Assembly (NCBI GenBank): GCA_945900735.1
Contig: CAMDJX010000001.1
Span: 1-64,000 of the forward strand
DNA length: 64,000 bases
Direction: 5' to 3'
Source of the DNA: Acidimicrobium ferrooxidans DSM 10331
GTDB taxonomy: Bacteria; Actinomycetota; Acidimicrobiia; Acidimicrobiales; Ilumatobacteraceae
Shown: one piece after another, positions 18,756 through 27,417 of the stretch
Layout: every line of letters starts with the position of its first letter
How positions within the stretch are numbered: the stretch's first letter is position 1
Translations under genes and position numbers: made by a program
Notes under the pieces: generated by a model
Told to the model about the DNA's origin: nothing
Databases searched by the model: none
What the model saw: the letters and a program-made list of their open reading frames with translations, nothing else

Positions 18756-20249
18756 TTAGTTGACTGGAAGCAACATCGTGAAGCCGAGCGCTGGGAACGG
18801 TGCAGCAGCCTTAATCGAAACCTTTAACTTGCAGGAGGTTGCGTTAGTAGAGGCCACGATTGTCTTCGGCTTGACCACACAGTTTTTGTCTAACGAAGTA
18901 ATCGATAGCTTGCCCTTTGAAGCCGTTCCGATGAGTAAATCGATGGGTGTCTTCGAACCCGGTGTCACTGATGAAGTCTTGGCCCAAACTCCCGATTCAG
19001 CTCCATTCGTCGAGGAGAAAAATGTTCCAGTTGAGAGTGTGACCGAGAATCGAAGAAACTTGCGTAAGTCACGCACTGTTGTCTGGTAACTAGGTGCAAC
19101 CGCATTCTTGATTTCAACGCAATCGGCCGGCTTGTTGGTGGCCGCCAATCCTGGTTCGTTGCATCTGTACCACTGCATTTTGGTGTTTGAAGCTGCGGTC
19201 ATGGCGCTTCCCAGCGCAACATCTCCGATGTGTCCACTAGTGATGAAAGTCGGAGTCACTGACGACGGGAAGAGTTTGAAAAGTTCGACGAATGCAGCTG
19301 GAAGATTGACTAGTCCAGCACCGAAAGTTGCGTCTCGACCGGCAACACCCAAATCGGTGGCTGTGCGCAGCAAAATATCTCGCACTTGTGTCGATGTGAT
19401 TGTTGGCTGCGCGGAGAAGAGGAGTGCCGCCGCGCCGCTGATGAAGGCGGCCGACATGCTCGTGCCATTTAAGGCCTTGTATCCACCAAGAGCTGTAGAG
19501 AGGATGTTTACGCCTGGCGCGGCAATGTCGATGTAGTCGCCGCGCTGAGCAAAGATCCCTACGTTGTTGTTGATATCGGTCGATGTGACAGCAAGCGTGA
19601 GATCGGATGCCGCGGGCCATTTAGGAGCTGCGTCTGCAAATCCGTTTCCCGATGCTGCGACGACCAGAACGCCTTTGTCCACTGCATATTGAATGGCGCT
19701 TGTAAGGGAGGTGCTTTCAATCGAGCCGCCCAGAGACAAATTGATGACGCGCACGCCACTGTCGGCTGCAAATCGGATGCCGCGTGCAACATCTCGCGAA
19801 TCCCCAGACCCTTCAGAATCGAGCACGTGAATCGGAAGGATTCGAGCTTTAGGTGCCACTCCGGCAACGCCAATGCCGTTATCCGCAACTGCACCAATGA
19901 TGCCTGCAACGTGCGTGCCATGACCATCTTTTAGGTCGACGTCGGAAGCCCCATCACTTTCGATGAGAGAGAAGAAGGTTCGGCCCGCATCCAAATTTGT
20001 AGTGAGGTCGGGGTGAGGTCCGCTGCCGCTGTCAACAACCGCCACGGTTACTCCGGCGCCCTGTGTAAATTGCCAAACTTGTGGAGCGCCAATTGCACTG
20101 AGACCCCATTGTTGAGCAGCGAACGGGGCGGTTGGCGATGTGCTTGCAGCGGCGAACGTGGTGTCTACATTTACTACCGCTAAACAGATAGCGCTTGCGA
20201 CAACAGCACGAACAACATTGCGTCGAACAACTGTTGATACAGGGTTCAA
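18756..20249 (-). CDS. Secreted subtilisin-like serine protease (S8)
   Basis: A 497-residue protein with an N-terminal signal peptide (basic [11 protein letters not shown], hydrophobic stretch, then FAAAS). The S8 catalytic triad is intact: Asp in [13 protein letters not shown], His in [10 protein letters not shown], Ser in [10 protein letters not shown]; the oxyanion Asn region is VVAASGNG. The last 150 residues are a Ser/Thr-rich domain with three Cys, perhaps for substrate or envelope binding. No C-terminal membrane helix is clear, unlike mycosins, and there is no long pro-domain. The start is TTG 20249 immediately after the fabI stop. Confidence 0.9.
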   Translation of the reverse strand: MNPVSTVVRRNVVRAVVASAICLAVVNVDTTFAAASTSPTAPFAAQQWGLSAIGAPQVWQFTQGAGVTVAVVDSGSGPHPDLTTNLDAGRTFFSLIESDGASDVDLKDGHGTHVAGIIGAVADNGIGVAGVAPKARILPIHVLDSEGSGDSRDVARGIRFAADSGVRVINLSLGGSIESTSLTSAIQYAVDKGVLVVAASGNGFADAAPKWPAASDLTLAVTSTDINNNVGIFAQRGDYIDIAAPGVNILSTALGGYKALNGTSMSAAFISGAAALLFSAQPTITSTQVRDILLRTATDLGVAGRDATFGAGLVNLPAAFVELFKLFPSSVTPTFITSGHIGDVALGSAMTAASNTKMQWYRCNEPGLAATNKPADCVEIKNAVAPSYQTTVRDLRKFLRFSVTLSTGTFFSSTNGAESGVWAKTSSVTPGSKTPIDLLIGTASKGKLSITSLDKNCVVKPKTIVASTNATSCKLKVSIKAAAPFPALGFTMLLPVN

Positions 20250-21017
20250 TTAGACACCCATTGCGTGATAGCCGCCATCAACATGAACAACTTCGGCGGT
20301 AGTGGCTGGGAACCAGTCTGAAAGCAGAGCCACACATGCTCTTGCAACGGCGGTCGAGTCGTTGACATCCCAGCCCAAAGGAGAGCGAACATCCCAAACA
20401 TCTTCGAAAGTCTTAAATCCTGGGATTGATTTTGCGGCCATAGTTTTTATTGGGCCCGCAGCCACAAGATTGCATCGGATATTTTTCCCACCCAACTCTT
20501 TCGCCAAATATCGGCTCGTTGATTCGAGCGCCGACTTTGCGACTCCCATCCAGTTGTATGCGGGCCAAGCAACGGTGTTGTCAAAATCAAGCCCAACAAA
20601 CGAACCACCGGCAGTCATCAACGGCGCAAACGCATCTGCGAGGGTTTTCAACGAATAAGCAGAAATCTGCATGGCGATGGCGACGTCATTCCATTTGGCC
20701 GCCATGAAGTCGTCGCCTAAGCAAACTGCTGGAGCGAATCCAATCGAATGCAGGACGCCGTCGACTCGTCCAAGGTGCTGCAGGGCGGCGGCCCGCGCCG
20801 ACTCCACGTGCTCTTCGACTGTGACATCAAATTCGACAACAGGTACAGGTGTGTCCAATTTCCGCGCTGTCCGCTCGGTTATTGACATGCCCCGACCCGC
20901 CCCAGTGAGCAATACGTTGGCTCCCTCGCGTTGTGCCAACTGCGCGACCCCGAAGGCCAGCGAGGCATCGGTGAGGACTCCGGTGACGACAATATTCTTC
21001 CCAGTCAAAATTCCCAT
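20250..21017 (-). CDS. fabI: Enoyl-[acyl-carrier-protein] reductase (NADH)
   Basis: A 255-residue SDR enzyme that carries out the last reduction of each type II fatty-acid elongation cycle. FabI/InhA features are the N-terminus GILTGKNIVVTGVLTDASLAFG, HSIGFAP, and the catalytic Tyr-x6-Lys in YNWMGVAKSAL. VHVDGGYHAMG closes the protein. The start ATG 21017 gives the standard N-terminus and lies 13 bases from a TACGGT box, better than the 21041 frame start. Confidence 0.95.
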   Translation of the reverse strand: MGILTGKNIVVTGVLTDASLAFGVAQLAQREGANVLLTGAGRGMSITERTARKLDTPVPVVEFDVTVEEHVESARAAALQHLGRVDGVLHSIGFAPAVCLGDDFMAAKWNDVAIAMQISAYSLKTLADAFAPLMTAGGSFVGLDFDNTVAWPAYNWMGVAKSALESTSRYLAKELGGKNIRCNLVAAGPIKTMAAKSIPGFKTFEDVWDVRSPLGWDVNDSTAVARACVALLSDWFPATTAEVVHVDGGYHAMGV

Positions 21018-21024
21018 GGCTATG

Positions 21025-21030
21025 ACCGTA
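21025..21030 (-). promoter_or_regulatory. Putative -10 box for fabI
   Basis: On the minus strand TACGGT lies 13 to 8 bases before the fabI ATG, within the 46-bp divergent gap shared with the F420:NADPH oxidoreductase gene. The spacing suits a leaderless message. Confidence 0.4.
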
Positions 21031-21063
21031 GTTGGCGACACCCGTTTGTGTAAGGCTTGCTAT

Positions 21064-21759
21064 ATGCGCATTGGGATTATTGGAGGTACGGGGCCCGCCG
21101 GAAGTGGCCTTGCTATACGTCTCGGGGTAGCTGGTCACGACGTCGTGATCGGGTCTCGATCAAAGGATCGCTCGGTTGAGAAGGTTGCCGAGCTCGTTGC
21201 TCTGTGGCCGAACCATCAACTTCGATTGACAGCGGGCGATAACGCCGACGCGGTTGGTTGTGAAATCGTGGTTGTTGCAACGCCGTGGGATTCGACCGCC
21301 ACGATTGTCGGCGAGTTCGCCGAAGATTTGCGAGGCAAAGTTGTGATCACGATGGCGAATGCTCTTGTCAAGGTCGGCAAAGAGTTTCAACCACTTGTGC
21401 CCCCGCGCGGAAGCATTGCGGCCCATGTGCAAGCGGAGATACCTCACAGCCGGGTCGTTGCAGCGATGCAACATTTACCCGCAAAAGAGTTGGGCAACCT
21501 CGATCACAAGGTTGATAGCGACGTGTTGATTTGTAGCGACTTTCCAGAAGCCATTGAAGTAGTGAGCGATCTGGTGCAGCAAATACCCGGTTGTCGTCCC
21601 TTGAACACTGGTCGACTGTCGAATGCGTTGGCACTCGAAGCATTTACTGCAGTTCTCTTGCAATTGAACGTTCGATACAAGACAAGAGTTGCACCTCGCC
21701 TTACTGGCATCCCCGATATCGATCCGCGTAACGGACGAAAGACAACAATCTCGGAATGA
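21064..21759 (+). CDS. npdG: NADPH-dependent F420 reductase
   Basis: A 231-residue Rossmann protein that passes hydride between NADPH and coenzyme F420. It starts MRIGIIGGTGPAGSGLAIRLG, the nucleotide-binding loop of F420:NADPH oxidoreductases; VVIGSRSKD follows and VVVATPWDS and QHLPAKEL are family segments. ATG 21064 is the natural start; the listed frame from 20671 reads through the antisense of fabI. It overlaps mshC by 4 bp. Its presence implies the cell makes or imports F420. Confidence 0.93.
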   Translation: MRIGIIGGTGPAGSGLAIRLGVAGHDVVIGSRSKDRSVEKVAELVALWPNHQLRLTAGDNADAVGCEIVVVATPWDSTATIVGEFAEDLRGKVVITMANALVKVGKEFQPLVPPRGSIAAHVQAEIPHSRVVAAMQHLPAKELGNLDHKVDSDVLICSDFPEAIEVVSDLVQQIPGCRPLNTGRLSNALALEAFTAVLLQLNVRYKTRVAPRLTGIPDIDPRNGRKTTISE

Positions 21760-22889
21760 TGCGTCTGTACGACACCGCTCTGCAAAACGTTGTTCCGTTT
21801 GAACCAGGGCCAACAGTGTTGATGTACACGTGTGGAATTACTCCCTACGATGCAACCCACTTGGGTCATGCATTCACGTTTATCTCGTACGACGTGTTGC
21901 AACGCAGGTTGATTGATATGGGGCACCAAGTTAAGTGTGTTCGAAATGTGACCGATGTTGACGACCCGCTGTTTGCAAAGGCTCGCGAACTAGGTGTGCA
22001 CTATCTCGACTTAGCGGCTGGGGAGGAGGAACGCTTCGAACGCGACATGGATGCCCTTAATGCCTTGAAAGTGCACAGCACCCCACGCGCGTCATCTGCC
22101 ATTCCCGATATTCGCGGGTTTATCGGCATGGTTATCGACCGCGGCTTTGCTTATCAGGCCGGTTGGTCGGTTTATTTCGATGTTACGAAGTCGGCAAATT
22201 TTGGTGACATCTCGCATTACGACAGCGAAACCATGATTGCCCTTGCTCGTGAGCGCGGAGGCAATGTGGAGGACACCAACAAGCGCCACCCACTGGACTT
22301 TGTGTTGTGGCATCCGTCGGCTTCTGATGAACCAAGTTGGGACACGATGTGGGGTGCTGGTCGGCCGGGTTGGCATATCGAGTGTTCGGCGCTTGCATTG
22401 CGAGAACTTGGCACGACTATCGATCTTCATGGTGGTGGAAGCGACCTGATCTTTCCTCACCACGAATGCGAGCGCGCACAGTCTGAAGCTGCGACCGGAG
22501 CTCCGTTTGTTAAACACTGGATGCATGTGGCGATGGTGTCGATGGACGGTCACAAGATGTCAAAAAGTCGAGGCAATTTGGTTTTTGTAGACAAGTTGCG
22601 AACCGAGAACGACCCGATGGCGATTCGACTCGGGTTGATTGAGCACCACTATCGAGTCGAGTGGGAATGGGACGAAGGTTTGATGACCAGGAACCAGGAA
22701 CGCCTCAGTAAATGGCGCGCGACACGGTCCGCGACGAAGGTGGCTAACGGTCGTACCGTGTTGGAAGATGTTCGAGATGCGCTTGATGACGACCTGGACA
22801 CACCGGCGGCTGTTCGGATGATTGACGATGCGGCTCAACGAGGTTTTGACGTTGGAGATGCAGCGGCGCTATTGGGTGTATTGATGTAA
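21756..22889 (+). CDS. mshC: Cysteine:glucosaminyl-inositol ligase of mycothiol synthesis
   Basis: A 377-residue class I synthetase-like enzyme that joins cysteine to GlcN-inositol. It is shorter than CysRS, and its HIGH region MYTCGITPYDATHLGHAF has the T-P-Y-D-A-T-H-L-G-H pattern of MshC rather than the CysRS pattern. Zinc ligands are in YTCGIT, WHIECSAL and HHECERAQ; the KMSKS loop is GHKMSKSRGN. The C-terminus lacks the CysRS anticodon domain. It starts inside the stop of npdG and is followed with one-base overlap by plsC. Confidence 0.93.
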   Translation: MMRLYDTALQNVVPFEPGPTVLMYTCGITPYDATHLGHAFTFISYDVLQRRLIDMGHQVKCVRNVTDVDDPLFAKARELGVHYLDLAAGEEERFERDMDALNALKVHSTPRASSAIPDIRGFIGMVIDRGFAYQAGWSVYFDVTKSANFGDISHYDSETMIALARERGGNVEDTNKRHPLDFVLWHPSASDEPSWDTMWGAGRPGWHIECSALALRELGTTIDLHGGGSDLIFPHHECERAQSEAATGAPFVKHWMHVAMVSMDGHKMSKSRGNLVFVDKLRTENDPMAIRLGLIEHHYRVEWEWDEGLMTRNQERLSKWRATRSATKVANGRTVLEDVRDALDDDLDTPAAVRMIDDAAQRGFDVGDAAALLGVLM

Positions 22890-23629
22890 TGATGAGCAAT
22901 CGGCAGCCGCGCGACGTATATCGAGGTGCGACGCAGTTGCAGTCGCGTGCGAGGCGTGTAGTGCGTCCGCTTTCACGTGCGCTTTGGAAGTTTGAGTTAA
23001 ACGGTTTCGACCAGATCCCAACCGACGGCCCAGCAATATTGTGTGCCAACCACGTCAGTTTTCTTGACTCCGCCTTCATCATGGTGCACGCTCCACGAAA
23101 CATTTCCTTTGTCGGCAAAAGTGAATATATGGATTCCTGGAAGACCAAATTCTTGTTTCCCGCCTTAGGGATGATTCCCGTCGACCGTGAAGGTGGAGAA
23201 AAAGCTAATACGGCGCTGGTAGCTGCTGAGGGCGTGCTTCGACGTGGTGAACTATTCGGAATATTTCCCGAAGGGACTCGAAGTCGCGATGGCATGTTGT
23301 ACAAAGGTCATACGGGCGCCGCACGACTTGCTCTCAAATTGATGTGCCCAATATTTCCGGTTGGTGTGGTTGGCACCCGCGAGATTCAACCCCCGGATGC
23401 AAGACTCCCGAAAACAGGTGGGCGAGTGTCGATCACAGTTGGAAAGGCAATTTCTCCAGAGCGTTATGCATCCCGAACTGATGATCACTTTATCATGCGC
23501 GAGATGATTGATGAAGTGATGTTCGAGATTCAATCCATTACAGGGCAGGAGTACCGCAACGTTTATGCCAACAAGAGAATCAACATTGCCGAGCCTGCCG
23601 ACGGCTCACGTGATTTCACCTCTGTTTAA
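22889..23629 (+). CDS. plsC: 1-acyl-sn-glycerol-3-phosphate acyltransferase family protein
   Basis: A 246-residue PlsC-like acyltransferase of phospholipid synthesis. The HX4D motif is NHVSFLD, with GMIPVDREGGEKAN, the FPEGTRSRDG motif and PIFPVGVVGT in order. It lacks a strong membrane helix, so it is probably peripheral. It begins with two ATG codons (22889, 22892), the first overlapping the mshC stop in TAATG. Confidence 0.92.
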   Translation: MMSNRQPRDVYRGATQLQSRARRVVRPLSRALWKFELNGFDQIPTDGPAILCANHVSFLDSAFIMVHAPRNISFVGKSEYMDSWKTKFLFPALGMIPVDREGGEKANTALVAAEGVLRRGELFGIFPEGTRSRDGMLYKGHTGAARLALKLMCPIFPVGVVGTREIQPPDARLPKTGGRVSITVGKAISPERYASRTDDHFIMREMIDEVMFEIQSITGQEYRNVYANKRINIAEPADGSRDFTSV

Positions 23630-23658
23630 TTGCTCCAAAATTCGGTAGTAAGAGAAAC

Positions 23659-23664
23659 TAGACT
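23659..23664 (+). promoter_or_regulatory. Putative -10 box for thrS
   Basis: TAGACT lies 15 to 10 bases before the thrS ATG in a 44-bp gap. The predicted start site is within a few bases of the ATG, so the leader is very short at most. Confidence 0.45.
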
Positions 23665-23673
23665 TAAGCGAAG

Positions 23674-25671
23674 ATGACTGCCTCTGCCGCGACTATTGAT
23701 GTTTCTTTACCGGATGGTTCGGTGCGCACCTTGCCTCAAGGTTCGACAGGTCTTGACCTGGCTAAAAGCATCGGTTCGCGCTTGGCCAAGGCTGCGGTCG
23801 CAACCGTAATCAATGGGGCCGAGTCCGACCTTGGCATACAGCTTCCGTCTGGGGCAGTTGTCGCAATTATCACATCCGATTCGGATGCAGGTCGTCACGT
23901 ACTTCGGCACTCGACTGCGCATGTGCTGGCACAAGCCGTTTTGCAGTTATACCCGGGTGCAAAGTTTTCTATTGGGCCTGCTATCGAAGACGGCTTCTAC
24001 TACGACTTCGATTTACCCGGCGCGGCGACATTCAGCGATGATGACCTCTCCAAAATTGATTCGAAGATGCGTGAAATCATCAAAGCTGGTCAACCCTTTG
24101 TGCGCAGCGAGATGTCTTCCGCTGACGCGTTGAAACTATTTGTCGATCAGCCTTATAAGTGCGAAATCATCGAACGCGTTACGACGGGCGCTGCCGACGG
24201 TACAGATGTCAGCGAAGTCCAAGCCGGCGATGTAGTGAGCGTGTATCGCAACACCGAAACATTCGTGGATTTGTGTCGTGGGCCGCACGTCGCGACCACG
24301 TCGGCGCTCGGGCACTTTGCTTTGATGAAGGTTGCAGGCGCGTATTGGCGGGGCAATGAAAAGGGTCCAATGCTGCAGCGAATCTACGGCACGGCATGGG
24401 AGTCAAAATCGGCTTTAGACGAACACATCACTCGACTCGCAGAAGCGGAGAAGCGTGACCATCGAAAGCTTGCTGTTGAAATGGATTTGCTTTCGTTCCC
24501 GCAAGAACTAGGCGGCGGATTGGCGGTTTGGCACCCTAAGGGCGCGATCATTCGCAAGTTGATGGAGGACTACAGCCGCCATCGACATCAGACGGGTGGC
24601 TATCAATTCGTCTTTACTCCGCATATCGCCAACGCCGAGTTATTCGAAACATCTGGACACTTGCATTTCTATAAAGACGGAATGTATCCGCCAATGGAGA
24701 TGGATAACGGCACGTATTATCCCAAGCCGATGAATTGTCCGATGCACTGCCTCATTTACCGCGATCGACAACGCAGTTATCGTGAGCTTCCGCTTCGACT
24801 GTTCGAGCTTGGCACCGTTTATCGCTATGAACGAGCTGGAACACTGCATGGTCTATTGCGCATTCGTGGTTTCACTCAGGACGACAGTCATATTTTCTGC
24901 ACAGAAGATCAAATGGCAGATGAGATTACGTCACTTCTTGATTTCGTTCTATCTGTACTGCGCCAGTTCGGCTTTGAGGATTTCGAATTCAAACTTTCCA
25001 CGCGCGATCCTGATAAATCAGTAGGAACCGACGAAATTTGGGGCAAGGCGACTACTGCTCTGCGCGAAGCTCTAGAGCGCCATGGCGTGCAGTATTCGGT
25101 TAAGGAAGGCGATGCTGCTTTCTATGGTCCAAAGATCGATATCGATGTGCGCGACGCGATCGGCCGCAAGTGGCAATTGAGCACGATTCAATGCGACTTC
25201 AATCTTCCCGAGCGCTTCGGTCTCGAATACATCGGTGCCGACAACGCACGGCATCGTCCAATCATGTTGCACCGCGCCCTGTTCGGTTCGGTGGAGCGAT
25301 TCTTCGGAGTTTTACTCGAACATTACGGCGGCGCATTCCCAACGTGGCTTGCTCCAGTTCAAGTTCGTGTTCTCGCGGTTACTTCTGGGCACGAGGCCTA
25401 TGCGCAGTCACTGGTCGATCAGCTAGTTGCAGAGGGTTTCAGGGTCGACACCTCGACCGCGGATGAGCAGCTTGGCAAACGTATTCGCAGCGCCAAACTC
25501 GAGCGAATTCCGTACGTGCTGGTGGTGGGCGATGATGATGTTGCTCACCAAACAGTCGGTGTCAATCCCCGCGGCGGTGAAGTAGTTCGCGACGTAAAGT
25601 TTTCTGCATTCGCTGAGCAGCTTCGGGTCGAGACTCAGTCAGCTGCAAACATTTCGGGCCTTCGGGGCTAG
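23674..25671 (+). CDS. thrS: Threonyl-tRNA synthetase
   Basis: A 665-residue class II synthetase. An N-terminal TGS domain (VSLPDGSVRTLPQGSTG) is followed by the editing domain with HSTAHVLAQA. The catalytic core contains MNCPMHCLIY with a zinc Cys, motif 2 RYERAGTLHGLLRIRGFTQDD, and motif 3 near HRALFGSVERFFGVLLEH. The anticodon-binding domain is at the end. It leads the row HIT protein, pgsA, patA, pimA, the order recalled from Mycobacterium. Confidence 0.98.
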   Translation: MTASAATIDVSLPDGSVRTLPQGSTGLDLAKSIGSRLAKAAVATVINGAESDLGIQLPSGAVVAIITSDSDAGRHVLRHSTAHVLAQAVLQLYPGAKFSIGPAIEDGFYYDFDLPGAATFSDDDLSKIDSKMREIIKAGQPFVRSEMSSADALKLFVDQPYKCEIIERVTTGAADGTDVSEVQAGDVVSVYRNTETFVDLCRGPHVATTSALGHFALMKVAGAYWRGNEKGPMLQRIYGTAWESKSALDEHITRLAEAEKRDHRKLAVEMDLLSFPQELGGGLAVWHPKGAIIRKLMEDYSRHRHQTGGYQFVFTPHIANAELFETSGHLHFYKDGMYPPMEMDNGTYYPKPMNCPMHCLIYRDRQRSYRELPLRLFELGTVYRYERAGTLHGLLRIRGFTQDDSHIFCTEDQMADEITSLLDFVLSVLRQFGFEDFEFKLSTRDPDKSVGTDEIWGKATTALREALERHGVQYSVKEGDAAFYGPKIDIDVRDAIGRKWQLSTIQCDFNLPERFGLEYIGADNARHRPIMLHRALFGSVERFFGVLLEHYGGAFPTWLAPVQVRVLAVTSGHEAYAQSLVDQLVAEGFRVDTSTADEQLGKRIRSAKLERIPYVLVVGDDDVAHQTVGVNPRGGEVVRDVKFSAFAEQLRVETQSAANISGLRG

Positions 25672-25681
25672 AGCACTCACC

Positions 25682-26188
25682 ATGTTGGACAGAATATGGA
25701 ACGGTTGGCGAGCCCAATACGTTCAGCGCGATTCTCATGCAAAGCCCAGCGATGTTTCTGTATTCAGCGAGATACTTTCATCGGGTCTGCCAGACGAGGA
25801 AACCTTTATTGTCCACCGTGGTGAAACGTGTTTTGTAATTCTCAACGCGTTTCCATATTCGCCTGGGCACTTATTGGTCATTCCGTTCCGCGAGGTTCCC
25901 GACCTTGAACTGCTTACAAGCCAAGAACATGCTGAGATTTGGTCGCTCGTTACAAAAGGCGTTCAGGTGTTGAAGGCGGAATACAAGCCGCAGGGTGTGA
26001 ACGTAGGAATCAATTTGGGTCAAGCAGCGGGCGGCAGCGTTGCGCAGCACCTGCATGTGCACATAGTGCCGCGCTGGGGTGGAGACTCCAACTTTATGGT
26101 TGCCATTGCCTCTACAAAGATTTTGCCGGAAGCGTTGGACGTCACAGCACAGCGAGTTCGCGCGCGATGGAAAACTCTGGCAGTGTAA
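25682..26188 (+). CDS. HIT domain protein, likely AP4A phosphorylase type
   Basis: A 168-residue histidine-triad nucleotide-binding protein. The triad is QHLHVHIVPRWGGD and the family core includes FPYSPGHLLVIPFREVPD. The homologous position beside thrS in mycobacteria encodes an AP4A phosphorylase, so hydrolysis or phosphorolysis of diadenosine polyphosphates is likely; substrate is inferred from context. It is 10 bp after thrS. Confidence 0.9.
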   Translation: MLDRIWNGWRAQYVQRDSHAKPSDVSVFSEILSSGLPDEETFIVHRGETCFVILNAFPYSPGHLLVIPFREVPDLELLTSQEHAEIWSLVTKGVQVLKAEYKPQGVNVGINLGQAAGGSVAQHLHVHIVPRWGGDSNFMVAIASTKILPEALDVTAQRVRARWKTLAV

Positions 26189-26192
26189 AGAC

Positions 26193-26690
26193 ATGAATAC
26201 CAACGGAGCATCAAGCGACGAAGTTCGCGATCAGTTGCCGCACGATCTCGACGTATCCGCGTTCGTCGGTCCATATCAGTTTCCAGATAACAGCCGAAGG
26301 CGTATTCCTGCATTCATCTACGCATCGTTTTCAGTGGTTTGCCTTGGTGTTTGGCTAATCGCTCGCAATTCCAATTCGGGCACAGTAAATAATGGTTTTG
26401 CAATTGCAGGTATTTGTTTGGCTGCTATTGCGCTCTTCGTGTGGTCGTCATCATGGAAGATGACCGTCAATGAAACCGAGGCATTGGTGTGCGCATCTCG
26501 CGCAGTCGACTTTGCGGTCGGTCATGCTTCCGCGCAACAGGTTTGGCGCGGTCTTCGCAGTCGTCCAACATGGAGAGTTTTCTGTTACAGCGCAGAGGAG
26601 CCGCCGCGAAAACGTGCACTGGTGTTGGTCGATGCCGTTGACGCCAGCATTGTGGAGCAATTGGTGGAGGCCAACCCAGACAAGGTGTAA
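26193..26690 (+). CDS. Uncharacterised small membrane protein
   Basis: A 165-residue protein with two adjacent hydrophobic segments (about residues 39-57 and 68-86), an N-terminal cytoplasmic part with RRRIPAFIY, and a C-terminal soluble domain of about 75 residues starting SWKMTVNETEAL. The C-terminal domain resembles bacterial PH-type folds in layout only. The start ATG 26193 is 4 bp after the HIT gene; the 26079 frame start lies inside that gene. Position in the PI/PIM row hints at an envelope role. Confidence 0.72.
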   Translation: MNTNGASSDEVRDQLPHDLDVSAFVGPYQFPDNSRRRIPAFIYASFSVVCLGVWLIARNSNSGTVNNGFAIAGICLAAIALFVWSSSWKMTVNETEALVCASRAVDFAVGHASAQQVWRGLRSRPTWRVFCYSAEEPPRKRALVLVDAVDASIVEQLVEANPDKV

Positions 26691-26725
26691 CAAGCCTGGG
26701 GGTGTCTAAAGGTAGGGTATTGCCA

Positions 26726-27415
26726 ATGTTTGACGGCAACTTTCGTGTTCACTTCGAAAAGGCATTGCGTCCGGTCGGCGAGTCTCTTCGCCGAACGGGT
26801 CTCTCCCCAGATCATTTCACCGTCCTCGGCCTTGTTGTCGCCGCAGCCGCTTCGGTAGCAATTGGCGCGGGATACCTACAACTGGGTTTGTTGCTCGTTA
26901 TTGCCTCGGCGCTTCCCGATTTGCTGGACGGCGCATTGGCAAAGGCGTCCAATTCTGCTAGTCAGCGCGGCGCTTTTTTTGATTCGGTAATCGACAGAGT
27001 GAGCGATGCACTGATGTTCGGTGGCATTGCTTGGTATTTCGGAAATACACGTGGTGGTACAACTGCGGTCCTACCGTTCGCTGTCATGGGCGTTTCGTTT
27101 CTCATCTCATATGAGCGCGCCAAAGCTGAGGCCCTTGGCCTGAATGCAAAAGGTGGATTAATGGAACGAGCGGAGCGCATCATTCTTGTGTGCTTCGGTT
27201 TGCTTTTCGAGTCGCTGTTGTTTGCGGTCATGTGGGTAATGCTCCTGCTTGTCACCATCACCGCAGTGCAAAGGTTCATCAAGGTTTGGCGTCAGGCCGC
27301 TGTAGCCCCAGTGACCGCAGAGAAAATGGCTGTAAGACGTTCGCGCCGTGCATCTCGCCGTGCCCGTCGTGACGACTATCGCGCACGCTTTCAGCGACGT
27401 CGGCGCACACAGTAA
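26726..27415 (+). CDS. pgsA: Phosphatidylinositol phosphate synthase-like CDP-alcohol phosphatidyltransferase
   Basis: A protein of about 229 residues expected to join CDP-diacylglycerol to inositol phosphate. It has about five to six hydrophobic segments and the CDP-alcohol motif: DLLDGALAKASNSASQRGAFFDSVIDRVSD. The usual Ala-Arg pair of the motif is Ala-Lys here. The C-terminus is strongly basic (RRSRRASRRARRDD). ATG 26726 is preferred since AAAGGTAGG lies 9 bases upstream; the GTG at 26702 lacks a ribosome binding site. The substrate is inferred from its place before patA and pimA. Confidence 0.87.
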   Translation: MFDGNFRVHFEKALRPVGESLRRTGLSPDHFTVLGLVVAAAASVAIGAGYLQLGLLLVIASALPDLLDGALAKASNSASQRGAFFDSVIDRVSDALMFGGIAWYFGNTRGGTTAVLPFAVMGVSFLISYERAKAEALGLNAKGGLMERAERIILVCFGLLFESLLFAVMWVMLLLVTITAVQRFIKVWRQAAVAPVTAEKMAVRRSRRASRRARRDDYRARFQRRRRTQ

Positions 27416-27417
27416 GC

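Noticed and set aside
20671-21063. N-terminal 131 codons of the listed F420 reductase frame
   Set aside because: They run antisense to fabI and resemble no protein; the family start is at 21064.
21756-22889. Calling this gene cysteinyl-tRNA synthetase
   Set aside because: It lacks the anticodon domain and has the TPYDATHLGHA pattern of MshC.
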